In this document: positions 17,595-25,028 of the stretch, one piece after another
How positions within the stretch are numbered: the stretch's first letter is position 1
Layout of the letters: the number at the start of each line of letters is the position of its first letter
DNA from: Methylobacterium platani
GTDB taxonomy: Bacteria; Pseudomonadota; Alphaproteobacteria; Rhizobiales; Beijerinckiaceae
Length of the DNA stretch: 64,000 bases
Assembly: GCF_001653715.1 (NCBI RefSeq)
Contig: NZ_LWHQ01000074.1
Span: 16,387-80,386, forward strand
Direction: 5' to 3'
The notes under the pieces: generated by a model
Databases searched by the model: none
What the model was told of the DNA's origin: nothing
What the model saw: the letters and a program-made list of their open reading frames with translations, nothing else
Position numbers and translations under genes: made by a program

Positions 17595-18422
17595 TCACAG
17601 ATTTTTCGACTCGGAAGCCTTTTTACGCTGCCGCGACTTTGCTGGCATTGCAGCGCTCTTGGTAGCCTCTGACAACACAGGGCGAGCGCGAGGTGACTTT
17701 GCCGGGGCTTCACAGAAAGCCAGCAATCTCTGCGCATACGCTAACGAAGCCTCTGCCACCGCCCCTTTCGTGACAAGGAACACCCATCCGAAAAGGAAGA
17801 TGGTGAGTGGGATGCAGATTGCGACGCCGAGCCACAAACGTTCGCCTGTAGGCATCGCCAGCGCAAGTAGGAGGCCATGCACCACGAGCGCGGTGACGCT
17901 CAACGCGATGCCGAACGGCTTGAGACCTAGAAGATTACGCTGGAACCCGTAAGATATGTTTTCGTCGAGAAGAAGAGATGCCCCCGCACTAATTCGACTG
18001 TGCTCAAGCAACCAGTCGACCGCCGATCGCGCGCGGCGGAAAGCCTCCTCCGGCCCCACCTTTTCCTCATCAAACGTCGACAGTGCCCTGTCATGTCGCA
18101 GCAAGTAGGCGTGATAGCGAGCCTTGGTTTCAGCCACGAGCGTGTTGTCGGAGTGCGTCAGGAGCTTGGCGGTATGATCTCGGCCTGCCTTACGTTCGAG
18201 TCTGCGCTCTATGACCCTTCCACGATTTCTTGCAAGTTGCGCGATGGCGTAGAGCACGCCGCACGCGCTGCCAACGGCCATGATGGAACTTACGACGGAC
18301 CATACCCCTGGGTACCAGTACAGGGCGACACAGAAGGTTGGGAGCAACGCCAGGAGTGCTGGCTTCAAACGCGCGTTCAGTTCGTAGCGGCTCAGGCCGA
18401 CGTGCCGGAGAAGGTCTGTCAT
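17595..18422 (-). CDS. Four-TM membrane protein of the E2-E1-JAB operon (possible effector)
   Basis: The 275-aa protein has two N-terminal hydrophobic segments (LKPALLALLPTFCVALYWYP and VSSIMAVGSACGVLYAIAQL). A polar helical middle (ERRLERKAGRDHTAKLLTHS ... YLLRHDRALSTFDEEKVGPE) follows, then two more hydrophobic segments (FGIALSVTALVVHGLLLALA and LWLGVAICIPLTIFLFGWVF) and a basic tail. I know no family for it. Its ATG overlaps the stop of the E2-E1-JAB gene (ATGA), so it is translationally coupled as the last gene of that operon. Membrane proteins at the end of defence operons are often cell-killing effectors; here that is only inference. It could also be a membrane target of modification. 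Confidence 0.7.
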   Translation of the reverse strand: MTDLLRHVGLSRYELNARLKPALLALLPTFCVALYWYPGVWSVVSSIMAVGSACGVLYAIAQLARNRGRVIERRLERKAGRDHTAKLLTHSDNTLVAETKARYHAYLLRHDRALSTFDEEKVGPEEAFRRARSAVDWLLEHSRISAGASLLLDENISYGFQRNLLGLKPFGIALSVTALVVHGLLLALAMPTGERLWLGVAICIPLTIFLFGWVFLVTKGAVAEASLAYAQRLLAFCEAPAKSPRARPVLSEATKSAAMPAKSRQRKKASESKNL

Positions 18423-20698
18423 TCGGCTACGCGCTCCATCGCCAACGCAGAAAAAGCCTGAGCACCGAGTTCGGCGGAGAAGAACGAATAGCCTTCGGGA
18501 TGGGCGATCAGCATGAGCACCGGGAAGAACTGGCGAAGTGCCAAACGTGCAGCGGTCGCAGCATCTAATGCTGACGGGCCACTCGGGACGAGGTGGTTGT
18601 GCCAGGTCCCCAGGACGTAGAGCGACCCGCCGCTCTCCTCGAGAAGTTGACGAACGGATTGCCTCAGGCCCTGGACCCCCAGCACGAAACGTTCGGCGGA
18701 AAACACGCTGTCGGGCGGAGCGGGCAACAGGTCGACGATCTGGAAGGCCTCTCCGACCTGCGAGTACCGGCCGACGATTACCCCCCCTGTCTCGACGCCA
18801 GGACGCGCGGCGATGGCCGCTCTGATCTCGGAGTCCACCCTTGGGCTGATCCTGACCTCGACAGCGCCACTCCGCACCACGATGCGGGGTTCGATCTCGG
18901 CTGACGTCCACGACTGAGAAAGCCCATCAGACAGGATATGCCCGACGCGCAAGGTTCCTTGCTCAGGCGCCTCATCTCGCCGGAGGTAGCCGCATACTGT
19001 CTGAGCCAGACCCGCTGCGAGCGCGCTGAGGCGGTCATCAGGCATCGGGAATGTCAGAGCACCGCAGCCCTGTCCGATGTCGATCGCCTGCGCCTCCGCA
19101 CTGAAAACGCTGCTCCTGAGCCCTTCGTCCTTGGCGAGGATGCGGTAGGACTCTGCGGCAAGGTCGCTCAGGTTGGGGTTACCGTTCACCCCTTCGAAGG
19201 CAGCGTAAGCGACACTTCCTGCACCGAGGAGGTGAGCGTCGGCAAACCTCGGCCTTGCCTCCCACTCACGGAAGGAGACGACCTCGCGGAGCAGGCTGGA
19301 GCCGGTCGTGTTCACGACCAGGCGGCAATCGCCGAGCTCCACGCGTCCCTCTGCGGAGGCACACAGTTCCTCCACGCTGCCGATCTCGAAACGCGGCTCT
19401 TGTCGGAAGCCCAAGAGGGTATGTGCCAGGACCTGCGCCTTGTACGCCATGGCCCCGCCGCGGACGTCCGGCTCCGGCAGCAAGGCGTGACGAGCGTAAT
19501 TGTGTGGCGCCATCGTTGCGCGGTCCACCATGTCCGTCGGCCCGAGGCCGCGCCTCGCTGCATGGACGGCGATTTTCGATCCGACACTGCCGCACCCGAG
19601 AAGCGCCCAGCGTGGCCTGTCGGCTTCTACCGGATCGCCGGACGCTCGCCGCAGAAGGTTCACCGAGATGTCGTCGCGAACCCCGCAAAGGCGGACGTGT
19701 CCGATGCCCCTCAGCAGATCGCCGCCGGGTTCCAGGTCGAGAAGGTAGGGGCAAATCTCAATGCTCGAGGTGCTGCCGACGAGAGCGAATGGCCGACGCA
19801 CGAGAAAGATGACAGGCAACGGGCAGGCCTGGAACCTGCCCTGATCCAACCGGAACGCGATATGATCGAGCTTGGCTCTCAATATTTGGGCACATCGGTA
19901 CAGCGTCGCCCGATGCATGAGATCTTCGACCGTCTCGACGTCCTCCGGAACGGCTGTGTCGATCACCGTCGGAGCTCCGTTTGAGTCCGGGGCGGAGACC
20001 ACAAGGGCGATGCCCCGGCCCCTGGCGGTCGTCTCCGATACCTTGCTTTCGCTGCATTGAGCCTTGGCAGGATCGACCCGGACGGCCGGATTGAGCGCGA
20101 CCCGCATCATCCGCTTGCCGTCGCCTAGGTCGAACCGAAGGTAGTCCGTGGCAACCACAACGCATTCGCCCGACGGAACCGCCAACTCCCGGATCACGTC
20201 GGGGTCGAGGATGATCTCGTCGTCGACGCGATTGCGGCGGACAGGCTCCCAGCCATGCTGCGGGTTGTTCAATTGCAGCATGGCGGCTTTGTCGAGCCAG
20301 TCCGCGAGCTGGTCGAGATAACCCGAGAAACCGCGGGCCTGGATGAGTTCGGACGGGAAGGCTTGCACGACGCAAGGCTGCGGTGGCAGCCCAAGCGATT
20401 TGGGCACTGGGAGGAGGTGGGGATGGGTGCGGTCGAAGTCTGCCCGGAGAAAGGCCCGGGGCGAACCCCGGGGGAAATCCGACGGGAAGCGAATGGTGAC
20501 GCTCTCGATGGACCGGACGCCGCTCGGACTGACACCGGCGACGCGCCACGCGGACGGCAGCTCCTGCGCGATGTCGAGTTCAGCCCAGACTGAACCGTCC
20601 TCGTGCGATTCCTCGACGCGCACGGCGCGCACGGCCGGGTGAGCTGTGGAGATCCGCAACGCCCTGAGGACGGCGGGTGCGATCGTGGCATCAGCCAT
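18419..20698 (-). CDS. Single-chain E2-E1-JAB ubiquitin-like conjugation/deconjugation protein
   Basis: The 759-aa protein contains three modules. Residues ~10-155 form a prokaryotic E2 (UBC-like) domain with strands SVTIRFPSDFPRGSPRAFLR, HPHLLPV and a candidate catalytic Cys109 in PPQPCVVQ. Residues ~360-600 form an E1/ThiF domain with WALLGCGSVGSK (368-373 nucleotide loop) and VDRATMAPHNYARH. Residues ~630-759 form a JAB/MPN protease domain with ETGGVIVGR and the metal motif HNHLVPSGPSALD (His700, His702, Ser709, Asp712). Start ATG 20698 overlaps the stop of the upstream MBL gene. Having conjugation and removal in one chain is known from comparative genomics of prokaryotic ubiquitin-like systems. 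A defence role is inferred from relatives (CBASS Cap2/Cap3, Bil). Confidence 0.88.
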   Translation of the reverse strand: MADATIAPAVLRALRISTAHPAVRAVRVEESHEDGSVWAELDIAQELPSAWRVAGVSPSGVRSIESVTIRFPSDFPRGSPRAFLRADFDRTHPHLLPVPKSLGLPPQPCVVQAFPSELIQARGFSGYLDQLADWLDKAAMLQLNNPQHGWEPVRRNRVDDEIILDPDVIRELAVPSGECVVVATDYLRFDLGDGKRMMRVALNPAVRVDPAKAQCSESKVSETTARGRGIALVVSAPDSNGAPTVIDTAVPEDVETVEDLMHRATLYRCAQILRAKLDHIAFRLDQGRFQACPLPVIFLVRRPFALVGSTSSIEICPYLLDLEPGGDLLRGIGHVRLCGVRDDISVNLLRRASGDPVEADRPRWALLGCGSVGSKIAVHAARRGLGPTDMVDRATMAPHNYARHALLPEPDVRGGAMAYKAQVLAHTLLGFRQEPRFEIGSVEELCASAEGRVELGDCRLVVNTTGSSLLREVVSFREWEARPRFADAHLLGAGSVAYAAFEGVNGNPNLSDLAAESYRILAKDEGLRSSVFSAEAQAIDIGQGCGALTFPMPDDRLSALAAGLAQTVCGYLRRDEAPEQGTLRVGHILSDGLSQSWTSAEIEPRIVVRSGAVEVRISPRVDSEIRAAIAARPGVETGGVIVGRYSQVGEAFQIVDLLPAPPDSVFSAERFVLGVQGLRQSVRQLLEESGGSLYVLGTWHNHLVPSGPSALDAATAARLALRQFFPVLMLIAHPEGYSFFSAELGAQAFSALAMERVAE

Positions 20699-21845
20699 GG
20701 GCCAGGGCCTCACTGCCGACACCCGTGGCAAGGCCGCCGGCCACCCCCGCAAGGAGACGGGACGGCTTGACGCCGAAATAGCTGATGCTGATCTCCAGCG
20801 GATCGTCACCCGGCTCATCCGCGACACACCGGAAGGGGCCGGAGACGGGTTTGAGGATCGCCTCATACTCCCGCTTCGCACGGATGCAGGGAGGATCGCG
20901 GTTGTCGTCCAGGATGGCGTTGCTGCTGGAGACGATGATCGCGCCGGACGCTGCCTGAGCGAGCGCCGATCTTGCCCGTTCCGACACCACGGCCTTCTCG
21001 CGCTTCTCCGACCAGCTATCCCAGGAGAGGCTGTGCCAGCTGCAGTGATGCGGCGCCATCAGAACGTCATAGGTCAGTTCCTGGTCCGTGTACCTGTCGC
21101 GGACCCTCTCCCAGATGGCAACCTCGGCGTCGCCGCCGAACAGGAAGCGCCCGGCCGTAGGATTGCCACCGGCCGCCAGGGTCAGCCGCACGATCACGCT
21201 GGAGTTGTTCTTCGAGAGGACCTCCGCCTCCGCGTCGTCATCGGCGAGCATCGGCGCCATAAGCAGCCCGGAGAACGTCGCATCGGTGACGCCGCAGATC
21301 GTCGAGAAGACCGATCCGGCCGAGACGAGGATCGGCAGGAGGTCGCCCGTCTTGCCATCGACGTCCTCGCCCAGGATCTGAATGCGGTCGCCATCAGCGA
21401 GCCACCTCTGTGCCCGGAACAATCTGACCCGGCGGCGAGCCTCGTCGCGCCATGCCTGCGCATCCTCGCACAGGGTATGCCCGCCCTTAGCGTTCTTTCG
21501 ATCGGCGCGGCGGAAGACGATCGGCGACGACCACATCTCGCGGATAACGATCTTGTCGTCGGCCTTCACCCACGAGGCAGGGGGGCCGAGGTGGAAATGG
21601 CGCCGCAAGCCCGCGCAATGGTCCTGGTCCGGATGCGTGAGCAGGAAGGCATCGACGAACAGGCGCCCGCTGGCATCGCGGGTGAGGCGGTCGCGAAGCT
21701 GGGCGCCGACGTCAGGGGCATCATCGTTCGGATCGTCAGCTGCGACGCCGATCTTGCAGTCGATGAGGAGGCAACGGCCGCTCTCTAGCACCATGAGAGT
21801 CATGTCGCCGTTGCCAACCTTGAAATGGGTAGTCTTGGCGGACAT
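20691..21845 (-). CDS. Metallo-beta-lactamase-fold hydrolase of the E2-E1-JAB operon
   Basis: The 384-aa protein shows the MBL metal motif LLTHPDQDHCAGL (HxxxDH type), LFGGDAEVAIW later, and APHHCSWHS near the C-terminal half. This spacing fits ComEC/Rec2-type MBL proteins. I placed the start at ATG 21845 (MSAKTTHFKVGNGDMTLMVL), because the earlier open frame reads as non-coding. The stop overlaps the start of the E2-E1-JAB gene, so both are cotranslated. MBL partners recur next to E2/E1/JAB genes in comparative surveys. They could be nucleases, phosphodiesterases or isopeptide hydrolases; the reaction here is not known. Metal ligands look intact. Confidence 0.82.
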   Translation of the reverse strand: MSAKTTHFKVGNGDMTLMVLESGRCLLIDCKIGVAADDPNDDAPDVGAQLRDRLTRDASGRLFVDAFLLTHPDQDHCAGLRRHFHLGPPASWVKADDKIVIREMWSSPIVFRRADRKNAKGGHTLCEDAQAWRDEARRRVRLFRAQRWLADGDRIQILGEDVDGKTGDLLPILVSAGSVFSTICGVTDATFSGLLMAPMLADDDAEAEVLSKNNSSVIVRLTLAAGGNPTAGRFLFGGDAEVAIWERVRDRYTDQELTYDVLMAPHHCSWHSLSWDSWSEKREKAVVSERARSALAQAASGAIIVSSSNAILDDNRDPPCIRAKREYEAILKPVSGPFRCVADEPGDDPLEISISYFGVKPSRLLAGVAGGLATGVGSEALAHG

Positions 21846-21916
21846 CGCCGTCTCCTTGAGATCGCTTAGGCCAGACAGTTGACAGGGTTGCTGTTGAATT
21901 CGCCCGCCGCTCGATC

Positions 21917-22105
21917 TCAGGCGTTCGGCGTGTCGCGTCCGTCCGGCTCGCGGGCCACCCCCTTGAAAGGAGTGCCATTGTCCTTGACGCCCATGAGTTG
22001 ACCCGTGCGCTCGTCGCGCTTCTGCCAATGCCCGTCAGGACGCTGGAACTGCGTTCTCCCGGTCACTGCTCCCCGACGGAAGCCGTTGCCCGTGTTCTTC
22101 GCCAT
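21917..22105 (-). CDS. 62-aa conserved small basic protein, first gene of the E2-E1-JAB operon
   Basis: ATG 22105, with a purine-rich GAGGGGCTGGAG before it, gives MAKNTGNGFRRGAVTGRTQF, then a DGHWQKRDERTGQLM segment and FKGVAREPDGRDTPNA. The GxGxRRGAVxxRTQ-x-W-x-KRD pattern resembles a small conserved protein family I have seen in varied genomes, without known function. It has no beta-grasp-like strand pattern and no C-terminal Gly-Gly, so it is not an obvious ubiquitin. A start at ATG 22210 would give 97 aa. It precedes the MBL gene by 71 bp on the same strand. Substrate, modifier precursor or nucleic-acid-binding roles are all possible. Confidence 0.65.
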   Translation of the reverse strand: MAKNTGNGFRRGAVTGRTQFQRPDGHWQKRDERTGQLMGVKDNGTPFKGVAREPDGRDTPNA

Positions 22106-22218
22106 CTCCAGCCCCTCGTCCTTGAGTTGCGGCGCTCTGCGGCGCACCTGCGCCGCATGCCGAGCGGCACCTCCATCATAGGCGTGCCAACCGCTTTGAT
22201 GGTACGTCATGTATCGCT

Positions 22219-22253
22219 ACTCCGAACAAAGTGGGCGCCTTGTTCTTCGGAGT
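22219..22253. promoter_or_regulatory. Inverted repeat in the divergent gap, candidate operator of the XRE regulator
   Basis: ACTCCGAA (22219-22226) and TTCGGAGT (22246-22253) are perfect 8-bp arms with 19 bp between. Within them, CAA ... TTG extends the symmetry. The site lies in the 221-bp gap between the 62-aa gene (minus) and the XRE gene (plus), where an autoregulatory operator is expected. Confidence 0.5.
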
Positions 22254-22326
22254 CAAGGGACCTACGATACGCCTACAGCGAACAAGGGGATAACGCGGAT
22301 ATGGCCATGCACGGACGACGGCATCG

Positions 22327-22647
22327 ATGAGTTTCGGTCCAAGGATCAAGGAACTTCGCACAGCCAAGCGGATGACGCTCGACCAGCTCGCTGCCGCGAC
22401 GGGGTCTTCCAAAAGTTATGTGTGGGAACTCGAGAACAAGAACCCTCCGCGACCGTCAGCAGAGAAACTGTCTGCTATCGCTACCGCGCTTGAGGTTACG
22501 GTAGATTATCTCCTTGGGTCTGACAGACAGTCTCTCGGCGATGCGCAAGATCAGGCTTTCTTCCGAGAGTACAGTGGTATGAACCCGGACACGAAGCGGC
22601 AACTCAGGGAGATCGCTAAGACACTAGGCGGTAAGCGGCCGACATGA
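22327..22647 (+). CDS. XRE-family HTH repressor (CapH-like position)
   Basis: The 106-aa protein has a Cro/C1-type helix-turn-helix at residues ~5-60 (IKELRTAKRMTLDQLAAATG, SYVWELENK, PSAEKLSAIATALEVTVDYL) and a short C-terminal helix ending KTLGGKRPT. It is divergent from the E2-E1-JAB operon, and its stop overlaps the ATG of an ImmA/IrrE-type protease gene by 4 nt. Such HTH/protease pairs regulate CBASS and other defence operons (CapH/CapP), where the protease cleaves the repressor on DNA damage. Repression of the flanking operon is the natural inference. Motif quality is high. Confidence 0.88.
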   Translation: MSFGPRIKELRTAKRMTLDQLAAATGSSKSYVWELENKNPPRPSAEKLSAIATALEVTVDYLLGSDRQSLGDAQDQAFFREYSGMNPDTKRQLREIAKTLGGKRPT

Positions 22648-23573
22648 AAGGTGCCCTGCCGCAGCCACTCAAGGAGGCGAACAATCTGACGATGATGCTG
22701 GACACCGTGCTCGGGCTGAACAGGTTCGAGGATGGACCGGTCGATGTCGAACGCTTGGCCATCGAATATTCCAAAATGACGGCACCAGCGACTCCGATCC
22801 GCGAGGTCATCGACCGCGACCTGTCAGGCTGTGTCGGCGCCCTCGTCTACTCTGATACCCCTCCGCGGCAATGGGGCATTGTCTGCTCAACCGGACAGTC
22901 CCCGGGACGCCGCAACTTCACGATCGCCCATGAATTCGGGCACTACGTTCTCCACCGCAAAATGATCGAGGACGGGGGCGAGTACGACGGCGGCATCTAT
23001 TGCGATGAGGGTAACGTCCACCGAGGAGAGGGACCTGATATCGAGCGACAGGCCGATCAGTTTGCGGCCAATCTTCTCATGCCCTTTAATGACTTCCGGA
23101 AGTCGCTTTCGGCGCGGACGCGTCCGGACTTCGAAGTTCTTGGAACTCTTGCGACCCGTTACGGCGTTTCACTAACCGCTGTGATCCTGCGGTGGCTCGA
23201 GTTTACGCAGACCCGGGCCTTGGTGGTCGTTTCGAACGAGGGACTTGCGCACTGGGCCAAAGCCAGTGAAGCGGCCTTCAAAAGTGGGGCCTTTATCGCC
23301 ACACGGGCAAACGTCTACGAATTGCCCTCAGCTGCAACGGCGGTGACGGGAGACCATTCAGACGAAGCGAAGACCGGCATTTTACGACCCGGTGGATGCT
23401 GGTTCAGCGAACCTGTACTCGAGATGTGTATCCGGTCTGACCGCTATGATCGCGAGATCACTCTACTCCACCTCGAGGACGACGATCCGCATCATCACGA
23501 TGATGAACCGCCCGAAGATACTATAGACTTCTTTCACAAAACCGACAGGACCCGGAGATTTGATACAACTTAA
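22644..23573 (+). CDS. ImmA/IrrE-family metallopeptidase (CapP-like position)
   Basis: The 309-aa protein carries the zinc-peptidase motif FTIAHEFGHYVLHR at about residues 93-106 and the third-ligand region ERQADQFAANLLMPFNDF, which define ImmA/IrrE (COG2856) proteases. The remaining ~150 residues form a C-terminal domain ending in an acidic/His stretch (EDDDPHHHDDEPPED). Its ATG overlaps the stop of the XRE gene, so the two are coupled. Family members cleave their partner repressors and so relieve repression. In this position it most likely switches on the adjacent ubiquitin-like operon under stress. The acidic His-rich tail is unusual and may bind metal. Confidence 0.85.
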   Translation: MKGALPQPLKEANNLTMMLDTVLGLNRFEDGPVDVERLAIEYSKMTAPATPIREVIDRDLSGCVGALVYSDTPPRQWGIVCSTGQSPGRRNFTIAHEFGHYVLHRKMIEDGGEYDGGIYCDEGNVHRGEGPDIERQADQFAANLLMPFNDFRKSLSARTRPDFEVLGTLATRYGVSLTAVILRWLEFTQTRALVVVSNEGLAHWAKASEAAFKSGAFIATRANVYELPSAATAVTGDHSDEAKTGILRPGGCWFSEPVLEMCIRSDRYDREITLLHLEDDDPHHHDDEPPEDTIDFFHKTDRTRRFDTT

Positions 23574-23895
23574 AGACGTTCGAACGCCGCGCACCTCGTG
23601 CGTCCCCGGCGCGGCTTATGGTGGGACTAGCAACGCGGAACCCGCTCCGCCAGCGGATCGACACCCCATAGGGCCAAGACCCATTCTACGGGGCTTGGGG
23701 AGCAAAGCGACGAGAGCCGCGGTGCCGACCGCAAGGGCGGCAGGCGCCATCCTTTCTTCGTCGGACAACTGCGGGCTGGCCTACCTTACGTCGCTGACCT
23801 GACCCTCCTGTCGTACCAGAAGCGTGAGCTTGCAAACTGGGTATCGTCCACACTCTGAAACTGTGCCAGCATCCGAAGGGGAGAAGGAAGCGCAT
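23574..23895. other. Non-coding stretch with a repeat copy
   Basis: No supported gene. Bases 23688-23727 are the second copy of the imperfect ~40-bp repeat also found at 8991-9029. The region is GC-rich with short dyads and sits between the ImmA-type gene and the zinc-ribbon gene. I see no clear promoter. Confidence 0.4.
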
Positions 23896-24300
23896 ATGGA
23901 AGGGCACAATTTCGAACGACTGAAGGCTCACATACTGCCCCGCTCCGTCGCGCAAGAGTTCAACGCGGCGCGATCAGAGTGGGATCTGATGTACGTCGAG
24001 ATGAGCGATGAGCCTGACCATTGCCCATGCGGGCAGCAGATTTTCGAGCACTGCTACATTCGCAACCGTCTCACGCGAAGCGAGACCTATGTTGGAAACG
24101 TCTGCATCAACCGGTTTCTGGGGATCGACACCGGCAACCTCTTTGACGGCTTGAAAAGGATCCGCGACGATCCTTCCGCGAACGCAAACGAATCGTTGAT
24201 CGAATATGCGAGGCGAAACGGGTTCCTTTTCGACAAAGAGTATCAGTTTTTGCATAGCACTAAGCTCAAGAGGAAGCTCAGCGGTCCACAATTGCGATGA
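23896..24300 (+). CDS. Small zinc-ribbon-like protein
   Basis: ATG 23896 follows GAAGGA and gives 134 aa. Residues ~35-75 contain HCPCGQQIFEHCYIRNR ... SETYVGNVCINRFLG. The Cys/His spacing suggests a treble-clef or zinc-ribbon knuckle. Similar 'CxCG...I.xxCxIRNR...VGxxCI..F' segments occur in uncharacterised accessory proteins. The product is otherwise polar and ends with a basic tail (KLKRKLSGPQLR). It is followed after 124 bp by an ExoX-C-like gene and a PRTase-like gene on the same strand. Function not known; nucleic-acid binding is a guess from the basic, zinc-knuckle character. Confidence 0.6.
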   Translation: MEGHNFERLKAHILPRSVAQEFNAARSEWDLMYVEMSDEPDHCPCGQQIFEHCYIRNRLTRSETYVGNVCINRFLGIDTGNLFDGLKRIRDDPSANANESLIEYARRNGFLFDKEYQFLHSTKLKRKLSGPQLR

Positions 24301-24424
24301 AAACTAAAAATTAACCGCCGCATTCTCGATCGAACGGTAGTCCGTCAGCGAACGAATAGGCCATCGACGTAACGGGTTCGAGGCGGCATCCCTCGTTGCA
24401 TGCGGCAGATCGAGAAGGTGTACC

Positions 24425-24886
24425 ATGTGGAGCATCGTTAATTTCGGCAAGTGGAAGGAGAAGGGCAAGACACTGCCGCAGATCATCGTGAGCGATCCGG
24501 ACTGGTTCTTCTGGGCAATGGAGACCGACTCGTTCCTCGGGTCCTTGAAGGCCGAGGCCGCGATGCTGGCGCGACGGGCGCAGTCAATCAGATTGCCGGC
24601 AAGCTATGGAAACGATCATTGCATCCAGTACATGCTGACGCCTGACAGAAAATTTGCGGATTTCAACATCATCCCATCCAATCGGCCAGCTCATCTGGGA
24701 TCGAGCTCGGAGATACGACGTGCGTATCTCAGTCTTCGCATGCCACGCGAGATCAACGAGTACGACAAGCTTGGCGGTAGACAGATCATTAGAACCTTCA
24801 AGTACCATTGGTTCAACAACAAAAATCTGACGAAAAAGGCTGTTGAGACTTTCTTTGACACGGCCTCCCACTTCGAAAAGCCGTAG
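24425..24886 (+). CDS. ExoX C-terminal-like domain protein
   Basis: The 153-aa protein begins MWSIVNFGKWKEKGKTLPQI followed by VSDPDWFFWAM. This closely matches the 'FGKYKGKTLPEIxxxDPDWFFWA' pattern found at the C-terminus of some exodeoxyribonuclease X-like proteins and in stand-alone accessory proteins. The rest (PASYGNDHCIQYML, FADFNIIPSNRPAHLG) is not recognised. There is no exonuclease domain in this protein. The downstream neighbour is a phosphoribosyltransferase-like gene. I infer a nucleic-acid-linked accessory role without evidence for a reaction. Confidence 0.6.
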   Translation: MWSIVNFGKWKEKGKTLPQIIVSDPDWFFWAMETDSFLGSLKAEAAMLARRAQSIRLPASYGNDHCIQYMLTPDRKFADFNIIPSNRPAHLGSSSEIRRAYLSLRMPREINEYDKLGGRQIIRTFKYHWFNNKNLTKKAVETFFDTASHFEKP

Positions 24887-25028
24887 CCAGCGTGGGAGGA
24901 TCGCCGCACGTCGGAGCTCTTGCGTAGGATCGGACAAGCCTACAGATATTAGCTCATAATGGACCGTCCAGCGGCTTGCCTCACCTGAGCGCCTACGGGT
25001 TCCAGAGCACGAGGCGTGAAAGACCGGT

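Noticed and set aside
17595..18422. A CBASS effector of a known class
   Set aside because: The protein has four hydrophobic segments but no recognised effector domain, and there is no cyclic-nucleotide synthase gene in the window.
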